From assembly GCF_019623905.1 (NCBI RefSeq), contig NZ_CP069370.1, forward strand, positions 2,170,001-2,234,000: DNA of 64,000 bases, read 5' to 3'. The position numbers and the translations under genes are program-made. This DNA is from Neotabrizicola shimadae. GTDB taxonomy: Bacteria; Pseudomonadota; Alphaproteobacteria; Rhodobacterales; Rhodobacteraceae. Below the pieces are notes generated by a model. It worked only from the letters and a program-made list of their open reading frames with translations, did no database searches and was not told the DNA's origin. Positions 7,263 to 16,887 of the stretch are shown in pieces; position 1 is the stretch's first letter; each line of letters starts with the position of its first letter.

Positions 7263-8696
7263 TCACCCCGCGCGCCGTCCGGCCGAAGCCTCCAACGGAA
7301 AGACCTTCGCCGGGTTCATCAGCCAGCGCGGATCGAAGACATCCTTCACCCGCATCTGCGCCTCCAGATCTGCCGGGCCGAACTGCACCGGCATCAGATC
7401 GCGCTTCTCGATCCCCACGCCATGCTCGCCGGTCAGGCATCCGCCCACCTCGACGCACAACTTCAGGATGTCGGCCCCCAACTCCTCGACCCGCTCCAGA
7501 TCGCCCGGCCGGTTGGCATCGAACAGGATCAAGGGATGCATGTTGCCGTCGCCCGCATGGAACACGTTGGCGACCATCAGCCCGGTCTCGCGGCTCATCT
7601 CGCCGATGCGGTTCAGCACGCGCGGCAGTTCCGAAACCGGGATCGTGCCGTCCAGGCACATGTAATCGCCCATCTGCCCCATCGCCCCGAAGGCGGATTT
7701 CCGGCCCAGCCAGATGCGCTTCGCCTCGTCCTCGTCCGCCGCCTCGCGGATCGCCACCGGCTCATGTGCGGCGGCGATGTCCTTGATGCGGACCAGTTGC
7801 TCGTCGATCTCGGCCGGCGATCCCTCCACCTCCACGATCAGGAGCGCCTCGCAATCGGGGTAGCCCGCCTTGCAGAAATCCTCGGTCGCGCGGATGCAGG
7901 GCCGGTCCATGAACTCGATGGCCACCGGCAGGATCCCCGACTTGATGATCGCCGCCACGCAGGCCCCGGCATCCTCGCTGGAGCCAAAGCCCATCAACAC
8001 CGGCCGCGCGCCCTCGGGCTTGGGCAGGATGCGCAGCCATGCCTCGGTCACCACGCCCAACTGCCCTTCCGACCCGCAGATCACCCCCAGAAGATCCAGC
8101 CCCCCGGCATCGGACCAGGGGCCGCCGATGGTGACGACTTCGCCCGCCATGGTCACCAGCGTGACGCCCAGAAGGTTGTTCGTCGTGACGCCATATTTCA
8201 GGCAATGCGCCCCGCCCGAGTTCATGCCGATGTTGCCGGCAATGGCGCAGGCCAGCTGGCTGGAGGGGTCGGGCGCATAGAAGAACCCGTCCGCCTCCAC
8301 CGCGCCGGTCACCGACAGGTTGGTGCGGCCGGTCTGCACCCGGATGAAGCGGTTCTCGTAATCCGTCTCCAGCACGGCATTCATCCGCGCCAGCCCCAGA
8401 ATCAGCGCGTCCGCCGTGGGCATCGCCCCGCCCGCCAGCGAGGTGCCCGACCCGCGCGGCACCACCGGCACGCCCGCCCCCTGGCAAAAGCGCAGGACCG
8501 CCGCCACTTCCTCGGTCGTCCGCGGCAGCACCGCCGCCAGCGGCGGGCAGCGATAGGCGGTCAGCCCGTCGCATTCGTACACCCGCGTCTCGGCCGGATT
8601 GTCGATCACCGCATCCGCCGGCAGCAGGCGCCGCAGCCCGGCGACGATTTCCGCCTTCCGCGCGATCACCCCGGCATCCGGCTCTGGCATCTGCAT
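7263..8696 (-). CDS. glcD: Glycolate oxidase catalytic subunit GlcD
   Basis: A 477-residue FAD-binding oxidoreductase that oxidises glycolate (possibly also D-lactate). The FAD domain has VPRGSGTSLAGGAMP near residue 80 and the SSQLACAIAGNIGMNSGGAHCLKYG segment. The C-terminal half ends with GGCLTGEHGVGIEKRDLM and FDPRWLMNPAKVFP, both hallmarks of GlcD. The start at 8696 is preceded by GGAGGAGG. It is first gene of the glcD-glcE-glcF unit. Together with the hydroxypyruvate isomerase at 16887 it suggests the strain handles C2/C3 hydroxy acids. Confidence 0.95.
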   Translation of the reverse strand: MQMPEPDAGVIARKAEIVAGLRRLLPADAVIDNPAETRVYECDGLTAYRCPPLAAVLPRTTEEVAAVLRFCQGAGVPVVPRGSGTSLAGGAMPTADALILGLARMNAVLETDYENRFIRVQTGRTNLSVTGAVEADGFFYAPDPSSQLACAIAGNIGMNSGGAHCLKYGVTTNNLLGVTLVTMAGEVVTIGGPWSDAGGLDLLGVICGSEGQLGVVTEAWLRILPKPEGARPVLMGFGSSEDAGACVAAIIKSGILPVAIEFMDRPCIRATEDFCKAGYPDCEALLIVEVEGSPAEIDEQLVRIKDIAAAHEPVAIREAADEDEAKRIWLGRKSAFGAMGQMGDYMCLDGTIPVSELPRVLNRIGEMSRETGLMVANVFHAGDGNMHPLILFDANRPGDLERVEELGADILKLCVEVGGCLTGEHGVGIEKRDLMPVQFGPADLEAQMRVKDVFDPRWLMNPAKVFPLEASAGRRAG

Positions 8697-8782
8697 CGGG
8701 TGGCCTCCTCCGCTTCCTCATGCCCACTATGCGCCCCCCGGCGGCGCTGGCAAGACGGCGCTGCCCCGGCTAGCATCGCGCC

Positions 8783-9490
8783 ATGCACATGCTTGGCCCC
8801 TTGTCCCCGCTCGATTTCCTGGCCCTCGCGGTCCTTGTCCTCGCCTGGTTCCTCACCGGCTGGCTCTCGGTTCATCCGCCAGCCGGGCGGCCTTCGGTCA
8901 CCGTGCTGATGGCGCAGTACCGGCGCGACTGGATGGAGCAGTTCGTGACCCGCCAGCCGCGCATCTTCGACGCCTCTATCATCGATTCGCTCCGCCAGGG
9001 CACCGCCTTCTTCGTCTCGACCTGCCTCATCGCCATCGGCGGCGGCGTGGCGCTGATCGGAGACCCCACGCCGCTGGCCAACCTCGCCTCGGACATCAAC
9101 GCCGAAACCGCCCTGCCCCTCGTGGCCGATCAGGCGCTGATCAAGATCAAGGTCATCGTCGTCCTGTTCTTCCTGGCCGAGGCGCTGTTGAAATTCATCT
9201 GGTCGCACCGTGTCTTCGGCTATTGCGCCATCCTGATGGCCGCCGTGCCGAACGATCCCGCCGATCCGGTGGCCCAGCACCGCGCGGCCCAGGCGGCCGA
9301 GGTCAACATCCAGGCCGCCAAGGGCTTCAACAGCGGCCTGCGCTCCATCTACTTCGCGCTTGGCACACTGGCCTGGCTCATCGGGCCGCTGGCGCTGATC
9401 ACCGCCACGGTATTCGTCACCGGCGTGCAGCTCCGGCGCGAGTTCTTCTCGCATTCCCGCCGCGCCATCCTCGACCGCGGGCCCGTCTGA
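8783..9490 (+). CDS. DUF599 family membrane protein
   Basis: A 235-residue inner-membrane protein with about four hydrophobic segments: residues 10-30, a stretch around STCLIAIGGGVALIG, the KVIVVLFFLAEALLKFIW region, and WLIGPLALITATVFVTGV near the end. The VLMAQYRRDWMEQFVTRQPRIFD segment is typical of DUF599. Function is not known for the family. It diverges from glcD with an 86-base gap that shows no clear operator, and runs into the convergent 9498 gene with only 7 bases between. Confidence 0.85.
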   Translation: MHMLGPLSPLDFLALAVLVLAWFLTGWLSVHPPAGRPSVTVLMAQYRRDWMEQFVTRQPRIFDASIIDSLRQGTAFFVSTCLIAIGGGVALIGDPTPLANLASDINAETALPLVADQALIKIKVIVVLFFLAEALLKFIWSHRVFGYCAILMAAVPNDPADPVAQHRAAQAAEVNIQAAKGFNSGLRSIYFALGTLAWLIGPLALITATVFVTGVQLRREFFSHSRRAILDRGPV

Positions 9491-9497
9491 CCACCGC

Positions 9498-11573
9498 TCA
9501 GGCGCGGCGCGGTGTGCCGCGCCGGCCCTCGACCAGCCAGGCCGCCACGGCGAACAGCGCGGCCAGCACCAGCCAGACCCAGGCCGGCAACAGCGGTGCC
9601 ACGCTCAGATCCTCGGTCAGCGCCGCGCCGCGCGGCGTCACGCCGATCCAGCCGCGCCCCGCGGCGGCACGGCCCTCGCCAACCTGCCGCACATCGGGCA
9701 AGCCATCCTCGATGGACAGCACGCCACCACGCCGCGCCTCGACCGCCGGGGCCACCAGGTCGGGCGAAGCCAGGGCCTGCTCGAACTCCTTGGGCGCGGC
9801 AGGCCCGACGGCTACCACCCGCGTCAGATCGCCCTGTTCCAGCCGGTACAGCCCGATCTGCGGCGCCTGCCAGTCCACCGAATACCGCCCCGGCGTCTCG
9901 GCCGCCATGTCCAGCGACACAATGGCACCGTCCGGCCCGGTCACCGTCACGGGCCCCGGCGGCTCTTCCTCGATGGTGCGCCGCGTGATGGTCAGCACCT
10001 GACCATTCGCCGTGGCAGTCAGCGCCTCTTCCTCAAGCTCGGGCTCCTTCAGCATCCAGTGCGCCAGCCGCCGCAAGAGTTCCAGCTGCGGCCCGCCGCC
10101 CTCGTACCCGCGGCCCCACAGCCAGGCATGGTCCGAGGCGAGCACCGCCACCCGCCCCTCGCCCACCCGGTTCACCACCAGAAGCGGGCGCTCGTCCGGG
10201 CCGGTCATCAGCACCTCGCCCTCCAGCGGGTTGACCTCGACCATGCGGAACCAGCGGCCCCAGCCCCCTTCCGGCGCCAGATCCTCCAGCCCCTCGGTCA
10301 CCGGATGACGATGGCCAAGGTCGGTCACGGCAGGCCGGAAGCCCTCTTCGATCACCCGCGCCGTCGGCTCCACCGGCAAAACCTCGGCCAGCGGCGAGCG
10401 CCAGAGCGAATCCACCGCGCCGAACTCGGGGCCCGATGCCACAAGAACCGTGCCGCCTTCCTTCACGTAATCCGCCACGTTCTGCAGATAGGACATCGGC
10501 AGGATGCCCCGCATCCGATAGCGGTCGAAGATGATCAGGTCGAACTCCTTGATCTTCTCGACGAACAATTCCCGCGTCGGAAAGGCGATCAGCGACAGCT
10601 CGTCCACCGGGATGCCGTCCTGCTTTTCCGGCGGACGCAAAATGGTGAAATGCACCAGATCCACCGAGGCATCGGACTTCAACAGGTTGCGCCAGACCCG
10701 CTCGCCCGCATGGGGCTCGCCCGAAACCAGCAGCACCCGCAGGCGGTCGCGCACGCCGTTGATCTGCACGATGGCGCTGTTGTTGCGGTCGGTGATCTCT
10801 CCGTCAGCCGGCGCCACGGAAAAGCGCAGCACGTTCATGCCGCCGTGCTGCAACATCACCGGAACGTCCAGATCGCTGCCCACCGGCACCAGGTAGGTCT
10901 GGGGCGGTGCATCGTCCACCGCAATCTCGACCTCGGCCTCCTGGCCAAAGCCCGGCGGCACCGCGCCCTCGTCATCGACGCGCAGCTTCAGCCGCACCTC
11001 CTCGCCCAAAATGGCAAAGGCCGGCGCGTCCTTGATCGTCAGCCGCCGGTCCCAGTCCGACGACCGCCCGGTCAACAGCACATGCAGGGGCGCCGGAAGG
11101 TCCGGCGTCAGCGCCATGTCATGCACCTGCCCATCCGTCACCAGAATGGCCCCGGCCAGACGCGCGCGCGGTTCGGCCGCCATCGCCTCGGCCAGCGCCG
11201 TCATGGCCAGCGTTCCGGCATTGTCCGGCCCATCGCCCACCGTCACCACGCGCAACTCGGTATCGGGCAGGGCCGCGACCTCGGCCTCGATCCGCGCCAC
11301 CGCGCGGGCGGTCTGGTCGGGCCGGTCGCCCAGTTTCTGGCTGGCGCTTTCATCCACCACCAGGATAACGATGTCCGACAGCGGCGCCTGCTCTTCCTCT
11401 TGCAGCACCGGCCCGGCCAGGGCCGCGATCACCAGCGCCAGCGCCACGCCGCGCAGCGCCCATCCCGGCAGGCCGCGCCACAGCGCCACCGCCACCAGCA
11501 CCACCGCCAGACCGGTCAGCGCCCAGATCAGCGGCCAGGCCACCAGCGGATCGAACACCAGGCTTTGCGACAT
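9498..11573 (-). CDS. Membrane protein with VWA-like and GATase1-like domains, moxR operon
   Basis: A roughly 691-residue protein with N-terminal membrane segments (PLIWALTGLAVVLVAVALW, then GVALALVIAALAGPVL) and a C-terminal one (WVWLVLAALFAVAAWLV). Between them lies a VWA-like region with VVDESASQ (a DxSxS metal-site pattern) and ILVTDGQVHD. A glutamine-amidotransferase-like domain follows (LLVSGEPHAGERVWRN, VKEGGTVLVASGPEFG) without a clear catalytic cysteine. It is the last gene of the moxR-DUF58-DUF4159 operon, so it probably joins that membrane-associated assembly or maturation system. The ATG at 11573 is used; a GTG at 11582 that overlaps the previous stop and has AAAGG upstream is an equal alternative. 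Confidence 0.8.
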   Translation of the reverse strand: MSQSLVFDPLVAWPLIWALTGLAVVLVAVALWRGLPGWALRGVALALVIAALAGPVLQEEEQAPLSDIVILVVDESASQKLGDRPDQTARAVARIEAEVAALPDTELRVVTVGDGPDNAGTLAMTALAEAMAAEPRARLAGAILVTDGQVHDMALTPDLPAPLHVLLTGRSSDWDRRLTIKDAPAFAILGEEVRLKLRVDDEGAVPPGFGQEAEVEIAVDDAPPQTYLVPVGSDLDVPVMLQHGGMNVLRFSVAPADGEITDRNNSAIVQINGVRDRLRVLLVSGEPHAGERVWRNLLKSDASVDLVHFTILRPPEKQDGIPVDELSLIAFPTRELFVEKIKEFDLIIFDRYRMRGILPMSYLQNVADYVKEGGTVLVASGPEFGAVDSLWRSPLAEVLPVEPTARVIEEGFRPAVTDLGHRHPVTEGLEDLAPEGGWGRWFRMVEVNPLEGEVLMTGPDERPLLVVNRVGEGRVAVLASDHAWLWGRGYEGGGPQLELLRRLAHWMLKEPELEEEALTATANGQVLTITRRTIEEEPPGPVTVTGPDGAIVSLDMAAETPGRYSVDWQAPQIGLYRLEQGDLTRVVAVGPAAPKEFEQALASPDLVAPAVEARRGGVLSIEDGLPDVRQVGEGRAAAGRGWIGVTPRGAALTEDLSVAPLLPAWVWLVLAALFAVAAWLVEGRRGTPRRA

Positions 11574-11578
11574 GCCGT

Positions 11579-14341
11579 TCACTGGCCCAGCCTTTCCAGA
11601 AGCGCGGGCACATGGACCTGGTCGGATTTGTAGTTTCCGGTCAGCACATGCATCACGAGGTTCACGCCGAACCGATAGGCCATCTCGCGCTGGCGTTCGC
11701 CGGCAAAGCCGCGGCCCACCGGGAACATCCACATGCCATTGTCATCCACGGCCCAGGACGAGGCCCAGTCGTTGCCCCCGATCACCACCGGCGTCACGCC
11801 GTCGTTCAGGTTGCGGAACGGCATCCCCTCGGCCTGCTCTGCATCCGGCGGCGCGGCCTCCACCCAGACAGGCGTGCCCTGGAAACGGCCAGGGAAATCC
11901 TGAACCAGGTAGAAGGTCCGGGTCAGCACATGGTCGGCCGGCACCGTCTCCAGCGGCGGAATGTCCAGACCCGCAGCAATGCGCTGCAACTGCTGCGCCT
12001 CGGGCGATGTGCCGGGCGACAGGTCGCCATCGCGGGTGTCGAACAGTATCATGCCGCCCGACCGCAGGTAGTCGTTCAGCTTGGCATAGGCCGTGGCCGA
12101 AGGCAGGCGCTGTCCCGCCGTCACCGGCCAGTACAGGAAGGGGAAGAAGGCCAGTTCATCCGTTTCGATGTCCACGCCGATCGGCGCCTCAGGCTCGACC
12201 GAAGTGCGCTGCCACAGCACATCGCTCAGGCCCTGCAACCCGGCCTTCGACACCGCATCCACCTGCGCATCCCCGGTCTCGACATAGCCCAGAACCACCG
12301 CCGTCGTGGCCTCCAGCGCCAGCGGATCGTCGGTCTCGGCCGCCCGGCCCGTGCCGGGCATGGCCAGCGGAACCAGCACCAGCGCCAGCACCGATGCCGC
12401 CCGCCGCAGCCCCGGCATCCGCCCCGACAGGACCAGCGCCGCCAGGATGTCCAGCAGCAACAGCACCGTAGCCGCCGTCAGCAGAGCGCCCTTCAGCGAT
12501 TGCGATCTCACCGCCTCGATCCCCTCGATCACAGTGCCCGCCGCCCAGGCCGCCGGCGCAAGTTCGGTATCGGAACCCACCGCATTCAGCGCCACGCGCC
12601 GCTCGCCGCTGGCGTAAAGCCCCGGCGGATGCGCGGCATCGGGCCCGGCGGACATGGCCCCCGCCAGCGCCTCGCCCTCCACCCCCGCGACCTGGCCCGC
12701 ATCCTGCGCCTGTCCCCAGGCATCCAACACCACCTGCGGCACCCAGACCTGGCCCACCAGTTCGGATTCGCCCGCCGTCTCGGGCCGGGTCGAAACCGCC
12801 AGCCGCTCCAGCATGTCCACGAACAGCCCCGACAGCGGCAGGTTCGACCATTCCGCGTTGGCGGTGACGTGGAACAGCACGATCTGCCCCGCCCCCATCT
12901 CCCGGCGTGTCACCAGCGGCGTGCCGTCGTCCAGCGCGGCGATGGTGCGTTCGGCCAGATCCGGGCCGGGCTGCGCCAGCACCTGCTCGCGTACCGACAC
13001 ATCCGCCGGCACCGCCAGACCGAAGAAGGGCGAGCCCTCGGCAAAGGGCGCCAGCGTGCGCGGCTCGCCCCAACTCATCGCGCCGCCCACGGCCCGCCCG
13101 CCCTCGCGCAGGCGCACCGGCAACAGCGGGTCCTCCTCGACGCGGGTCAGATCGCTCACCGCCATCCGCGGCCCGGCAAAGCGCACCAGCAGCCCGCCCT
13201 TGTCGACCCAATCCGAAAGCTCCTGCGTCTCGGTCGCCGACAGCCGCGCCACATCGGCCAGGATCACCACGTCGGGACTGGCCGGCAAGAGGTCGGCCAG
13301 CGCGCCGTGCATCACCTCGGCCGTGGGCTCCAGCGCCTGGTCCAGGTAATGCGTGGGCGACAAAAGCTCCAGCCCCTCGCGGTCCGCGCCCGTTGCGACA
13401 ATCGCCACCTTGCGCCGCTTCAGGCTGTCATCCGTCAGGCTGACCGCCCCCGCCTGCCGCTGCCCCGCCACCTCGAACCGGGTGATGCGGTTGCGCAGTT
13501 CCGGCGGCAGGCTCAACTCAGCCGTGGCCCCTGCCTGCCCCAGGGCAAAGGACATCGTGGCCCGCGCCAACTCGCGTTCAACCCCCGCAGGGTCCGGACC
13601 ACGCGCCGACACCTCCACCTCGACCGGCGCCCCGGCCGGCAGGCGGATGCCGCTCAGCTTCACCTTGCCCTCGGCAAACTCTGCCGGGCGCAGCGCCACC
13701 AGGGGCCGCGCGCTTTCATACACAGTCAGCTCACCCCGTGCGGCCAGCGCCTCGGCCAGCTCCGTCCGGCCCGGATGGTCCAGCCCGTCCGAAAGCCACC
13801 ATGTCTCGAACCCGCCCTCGGGCAGTCGGTCCACCCATCCCCGCAGATCCGGCAACCAGGGCGACGGCGACAGCGCCGCCACGCGACCCTCCCAGTCCGC
13901 CGCGGTCTGGAACAGCGGCGCCTCCGGCGCATCGGTCAACCGCGCCACCGCCACCGGCCGCCCGGCACGCCCCGCTTCCTCGACCAGCGCGCCCGCGCGC
14001 TCCAGCCGCCGCGGCCAGTCGCGCGCATCCGCCCAGCCCCCATCCATCAGGATCAACAGCGGCCCGCTGCCCGGCGCACGCTGTTCGGGGTTCAGCACAG
14101 GCCCGGCAAAGCCCACGATCGCCGCCCCCACCGCCAGCATCCGCAACAGCAACAACCACCAGGGCGTGCGGTCGGTCTCGGCCTCGTCATCCTTCAGCCC
14201 CAGTAGCAGCGCCACGCCGGGAAACCGCCGCCGGATCGGCGCCGGCGGCACCGCGCGCAACAAAAGCCACAGGATCGGCAGCGCAATAAGGCCCAGCAGA
14301 AGCCAGGGCGCCGCAAATCCGACGGGTCCCAGCACCCACAT
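11579..14341 (-). CDS. DUF4159 protein with BatA-like N-terminus
   Basis: A 920-residue membrane protein. The first about 80 residues are the BatA/aerotolerance type (two hydrophobic helices around a RRRFPGVALLLGLKDDEAE linker). A VWA-like region follows whose metal site is degenerate (LLILMDGGWADAR). After a further membrane helix (LTAATVLLLLDILAALVLSG), the C-terminal 220 residues are DUF4159: TDELAFFPFLYWPVTAGQ, LRSGGMILFDTRDGD, FGVNLVMHVLTGNYKSDQVH. The start at 14341 shares one base with the DUF58 stop. It belongs to the moxR operon. The role of such operons is thought to be chaperone-like assembly of membrane or metal-containing complexes, but no target is visible here. Confidence 0.88.
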   Translation of the reverse strand: MWVLGPVGFAAPWLLLGLIALPILWLLLRAVPPAPIRRRFPGVALLLGLKDDEAETDRTPWWLLLLRMLAVGAAIVGFAGPVLNPEQRAPGSGPLLILMDGGWADARDWPRRLERAGALVEEAGRAGRPVAVARLTDAPEAPLFQTAADWEGRVAALSPSPWLPDLRGWVDRLPEGGFETWWLSDGLDHPGRTELAEALAARGELTVYESARPLVALRPAEFAEGKVKLSGIRLPAGAPVEVEVSARGPDPAGVERELARATMSFALGQAGATAELSLPPELRNRITRFEVAGQRQAGAVSLTDDSLKRRKVAIVATGADREGLELLSPTHYLDQALEPTAEVMHGALADLLPASPDVVILADVARLSATETQELSDWVDKGGLLVRFAGPRMAVSDLTRVEEDPLLPVRLREGGRAVGGAMSWGEPRTLAPFAEGSPFFGLAVPADVSVREQVLAQPGPDLAERTIAALDDGTPLVTRREMGAGQIVLFHVTANAEWSNLPLSGLFVDMLERLAVSTRPETAGESELVGQVWVPQVVLDAWGQAQDAGQVAGVEGEALAGAMSAGPDAAHPPGLYASGERRVALNAVGSDTELAPAAWAAGTVIEGIEAVRSQSLKGALLTAATVLLLLDILAALVLSGRMPGLRRAASVLALVLVPLAMPGTGRAAETDDPLALEATTAVVLGYVETGDAQVDAVSKAGLQGLSDVLWQRTSVEPEAPIGVDIETDELAFFPFLYWPVTAGQRLPSATAYAKLNDYLRSGGMILFDTRDGDLSPGTSPEAQQLQRIAAGLDIPPLETVPADHVLTRTFYLVQDFPGRFQGTPVWVEAAPPDAEQAEGMPFRNLNDGVTPVVIGGNDWASSWAVDDNGMWMFPVGRGFAGERQREMAYRFGVNLVMHVLTGNYKSDQVHVPALLERLGQ

Positions 14342-15210
14342 CAGCGCCCGCCCTCCAGCGCCCGGTACAGCCACAACAGCGCCGAAAGCGGCGGCTCGCC
14401 GGTATGGTGGCACAGGTACAGCCAGCCCACCCGCCGGGCCAGATCCTGAAGCCGCGCCTTGCGCTCTTCCAGCCGCGCCAGATAGCGCGCCCGCAGATCG
14501 CCCGCGCGCAGCGTCTCGTGGCTCAGCGTGCCGCCCATCGATTCAAAGATCGTGCGCCCGTCGAAGGGAAATTCCTCTTCCGCCGGGTCCAGCACCTGCA
14601 CCAGCGCACCGCGCACCCCCATGTCGGCCGCCCGCGCCAGCGCCGCCTCGACCGCCGCCGGATCGCCGAAGAAGTCCGACAGGAACACCGCCCGCCCGTG
14701 GCTTACCAGCCCCATCGCCTGTGGCACACCGTAGTCGCCTTGCGCCTCCTCGGTCAGCCGCGCCGCAATCCGCATCACCTGCGCCCGGCCCGACCGCGGC
14801 GGCAGATCGCCACCCGCCAGCCCCACCCGCTCGCCGCCCCGCAGCAACAGCACCGCCAGCGCCAGCGCCAGAAGCCGCGCCCGGTCGGCCTTGCTCGCCC
14901 GGTCCTTCGCGCCGGAAAACGCCATCGACCGTGCGCCATCGACCCATAGCGTCACCGCCTGCGCCGCCTGCCATTCCTTCTCGCCCACGAAGTGCGAATC
15001 CGACTTGGCCGACCGCCGCCAGTCGATCAGCCGCGCCGGATCCCCCGCATGGGCCGGGCGAAACTGCCAGAACTCGTCGCCCAGTCCCGCGCGCCGCCGC
15101 CCGTGCTCACCCAGCATGATACCGGCGGCCAGATGGTCCGCTTCCGCCAGCAAGGGCGGCAGCGCCTGGCCAAGCGTCTCGGCCCGCGCGCGAAGGGCGC
15201 TGTCGCTCAC
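14341..15210 (-). CDS. DUF58 domain protein
   Basis: A 289-residue soluble VWA-like protein of the DUF58 family, nearly always encoded next to MoxR ATPases. The HAGDPARLIDWRRSAKSD stretch (about residues 55-72) is the family signature, followed by VTLWVDGARSMAFSG in place of a full metal site. Its start overlaps moxR's stop by 4 bases (ATGA) and its stop touches the DUF4159 gene, so stoichiometric production with both is likely. It probably acts as an adaptor for the ATPase. Confidence 0.92.
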   Translation of the reverse strand: MSDSALRARAETLGQALPPLLAEADHLAAGIMLGEHGRRRAGLGDEFWQFRPAHAGDPARLIDWRRSAKSDSHFVGEKEWQAAQAVTLWVDGARSMAFSGAKDRASKADRARLLALALAVLLLRGGERVGLAGGDLPPRSGRAQVMRIAARLTEEAQGDYGVPQAMGLVSHGRAVFLSDFFGDPAAVEAALARAADMGVRGALVQVLDPAEEEFPFDGRTIFESMGGTLSHETLRAGDLRARYLARLEERKARLQDLARRVGWLYLCHHTGEPPLSALLWLYRALEGGR

Positions 15211-16223
15211 GCCGCGGCCTCAAGACCCAGCACACGCCCCGTCACCCGGTCGATGATTCCGCCCAGGCTCTCGCCGCGCGCCCGCGCCGCAAAGGTCAGT
15301 GCCATGCGGTGCACCAGCACCGGCCGCGCCAGCGCCGCCACATCGGCGACCGAGGGCGCAAGCCGCCCCTCCATCAGCGCCCGCGCCCGCACCGTCAGCA
15401 TCAGCGCCTGCGCCGCCCGCGGCCCCGGCCCCCAGGCCAGAAGCTCGGCCAGATCACGGCCCTCGGGCTCGCCCGGACGGCAGGCCCGCACCAGATCCAG
15501 GATCGCGTCAACCACCTTCTCGCCCACCGGCATCCGCCGCAGCACCTTCTGTGCGCCGATCAGTTCCTCGGCGGTGAACACGGCATGGGACTGCGCCTCT
15601 TCCGCCCCGGTCGTGGCGATCAGGATCTCGCGCTCGGCCGCACGGTCGGGATAATCCACGTCCACCTGCACAAGGAACCGGTCCAGCTGCGCCTCGGGCA
15701 GCGGATAGGTGCCTTCCTGTTCGATCGGGTTCTGCGTCGCCAGCACGTGGAAGGGCGGGCCAAGGCGCCGGTGCACGCCCGCCACCGTCACTTCGCGCTC
15801 CTGCATCGCCTGCAACAGCGCCGATTGGGTGCGCGGCGAGGCACGGTTGATCTCGTCCGCCAGAAGAAGCTGGCAGAACACCGGCCCCTCGATGAACCGG
15901 AAGGCGCGGCTGCCATCCGCGGCCGTCTCCAGCACTTCCGACCCGATGATATCCGCAGGCATCAGGTCCGGCGTGAACTGGATGCGGTTGCCCTTCAGCC
16001 CCATCACCGTGGACAGCGTGTCCACCAGCCGCGTCTTGCCCAGGCCCGGCAGACCCACCAGCAGCGCATGGCCGCCGCACAGGATCGACGAGAGAACAAG
16101 GTCCACCACCCGTTCCTGCCCGATGAACCGCCGCGCAACCGAGCCGCGCGCTTCGGCCAGCCGGCCGCCCAGACGCTCGATCTCGTCCACAAGGGCGCCG
16201 TCGGCAAGGTTGGGTTCGGCCAT
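15207..16223 (-). CDS. MoxR-type AAA+ ATPase
   Basis: A 338-residue ATPase that is expected to remodel proteins with its DUF58/VWA partners. Walker A is VGLPGLGKTRL near residue 58, Walker B is LLLADEINRASPRTQSALLQAMQE, sensor I is VLATQNPIEQEGTYPLPEAQLDRF. The ATG at 16223 is chosen because AAGGAGA precedes it; the ATG 21 bases upstream lacks one. It is the first gene of a four-gene operon and diverges from DUF1285 across 61 bases. Confidence 0.95.
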   Translation of the reverse strand: MAEPNLADGALVDEIERLGGRLAEARGSVARRFIGQERVVDLVLSSILCGGHALLVGLPGLGKTRLVDTLSTVMGLKGNRIQFTPDLMPADIIGSEVLETAADGSRAFRFIEGPVFCQLLLADEINRASPRTQSALLQAMQEREVTVAGVHRRLGPPFHVLATQNPIEQEGTYPLPEAQLDRFLVQVDVDYPDRAAEREILIATTGAEEAQSHAVFTAEELIGAQKVLRRMPVGEKVVDAILDLVRACRPGEPEGRDLAELLAWGPGPRAAQALMLTVRARALMEGRLAPSVADVAALARPVLVHRMALTFAARARGESLGGIIDRVTGRVLGLEAAA

Positions 16224-16284
16224 GACATGCTCTCCTTGGCGCACTATATGCAGGTATTAGACCGAACTATCCCGGCGGGCACAA

Positions 16285-16887
16285 ATGGCAAAAGACGCGG
16301 ACGCGCAAATGATCGTGAAGCCCTCGGCCGAGGGGCTCGCGGCGTCTGCACAGGCGGCAACCCGCAAGGGACCGCCGCCGGTTCACCTGTGGAATCCGCC
16401 CTTCTGCGGCGATCTCGACATCCGCATTGCCCGGGACGGCACCTGGTTCTACCTGGGCACGCCCATCGGCCGGGCACCGCTGGTCAAGCTCTTCTCCTCC
16501 ATTCTGAAACGCGAGGGCGACCGCTATTTCCTGGTCACGCCGGTGGAAAAGGTGGGCATCCGCGTCGATGACGCCCCCCTCTTCGCCGTGGATTTCGAGG
16601 TTGCGGGTCAGGGCCGCGACCAGACCGTGACCTTCACGACAAAGACAGAAGACACCGCCACACTCGGCCCCGACCATGCACTGCGCGTCACGCGCGATGC
16701 GGCCACGGGCGAGCCTTCGCCCTACATCCACATCCGCGCCGGGCTCGAAGCCCTGATCGACCGGAAAAGCTTCTACCGCCTCGTGGACCTCTGCACGCAC
16801 GAGGTGCACGACGGCCGCGACTGGTTCGGCCTGTGGTCCGGCGGCATGTTCTTCCCGGTCATTCCCTCTGCGGACCTTGCCGCCTGA
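16285..16887 (+). CDS. DUF1285 domain protein
   Basis: A 200-residue soluble protein of the DUF1285 family. VHLWNPPFCGDLDIRIARDGTWFYLGTPIGR (residues about 33-63) and the ending SFYRLVDLCTHEV..DWFGLWSGGMFFPV are diagnostic. Function is unknown; in this bacterial group it commonly sits beside the moxR operon, and here it diverges from it. Its stop shares a base with the next start (TGATG), so it forms a small operon with hydroxypyruvate isomerase. Confidence 0.9.
   Translation: MAKDADAQMIVKPSAEGLAASAQAATRKGPPPVHLWNPPFCGDLDIRIARDGTWFYLGTPIGRAPLVKLFSSILKREGDRYFLVTPVEKVGIRVDDAPLFAVDFEVAGQGRDQTVTFTTKTEDTATLGPDHALRVTRDAATGEPSPYIHIRAGLEALIDRKSFYRLVDLCTHEVHDGRDWFGLWSGGMFFPVIPSADLAA

Noticed and set aside
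6225-8909. An 894-codon open frame antisense to glcE and glcD
   Set aside because: It is a by-product of high G+C third positions opposite two well-supported genes; its translation is low-complexity and Arg/His/Gln-rich with no recognisable domain.
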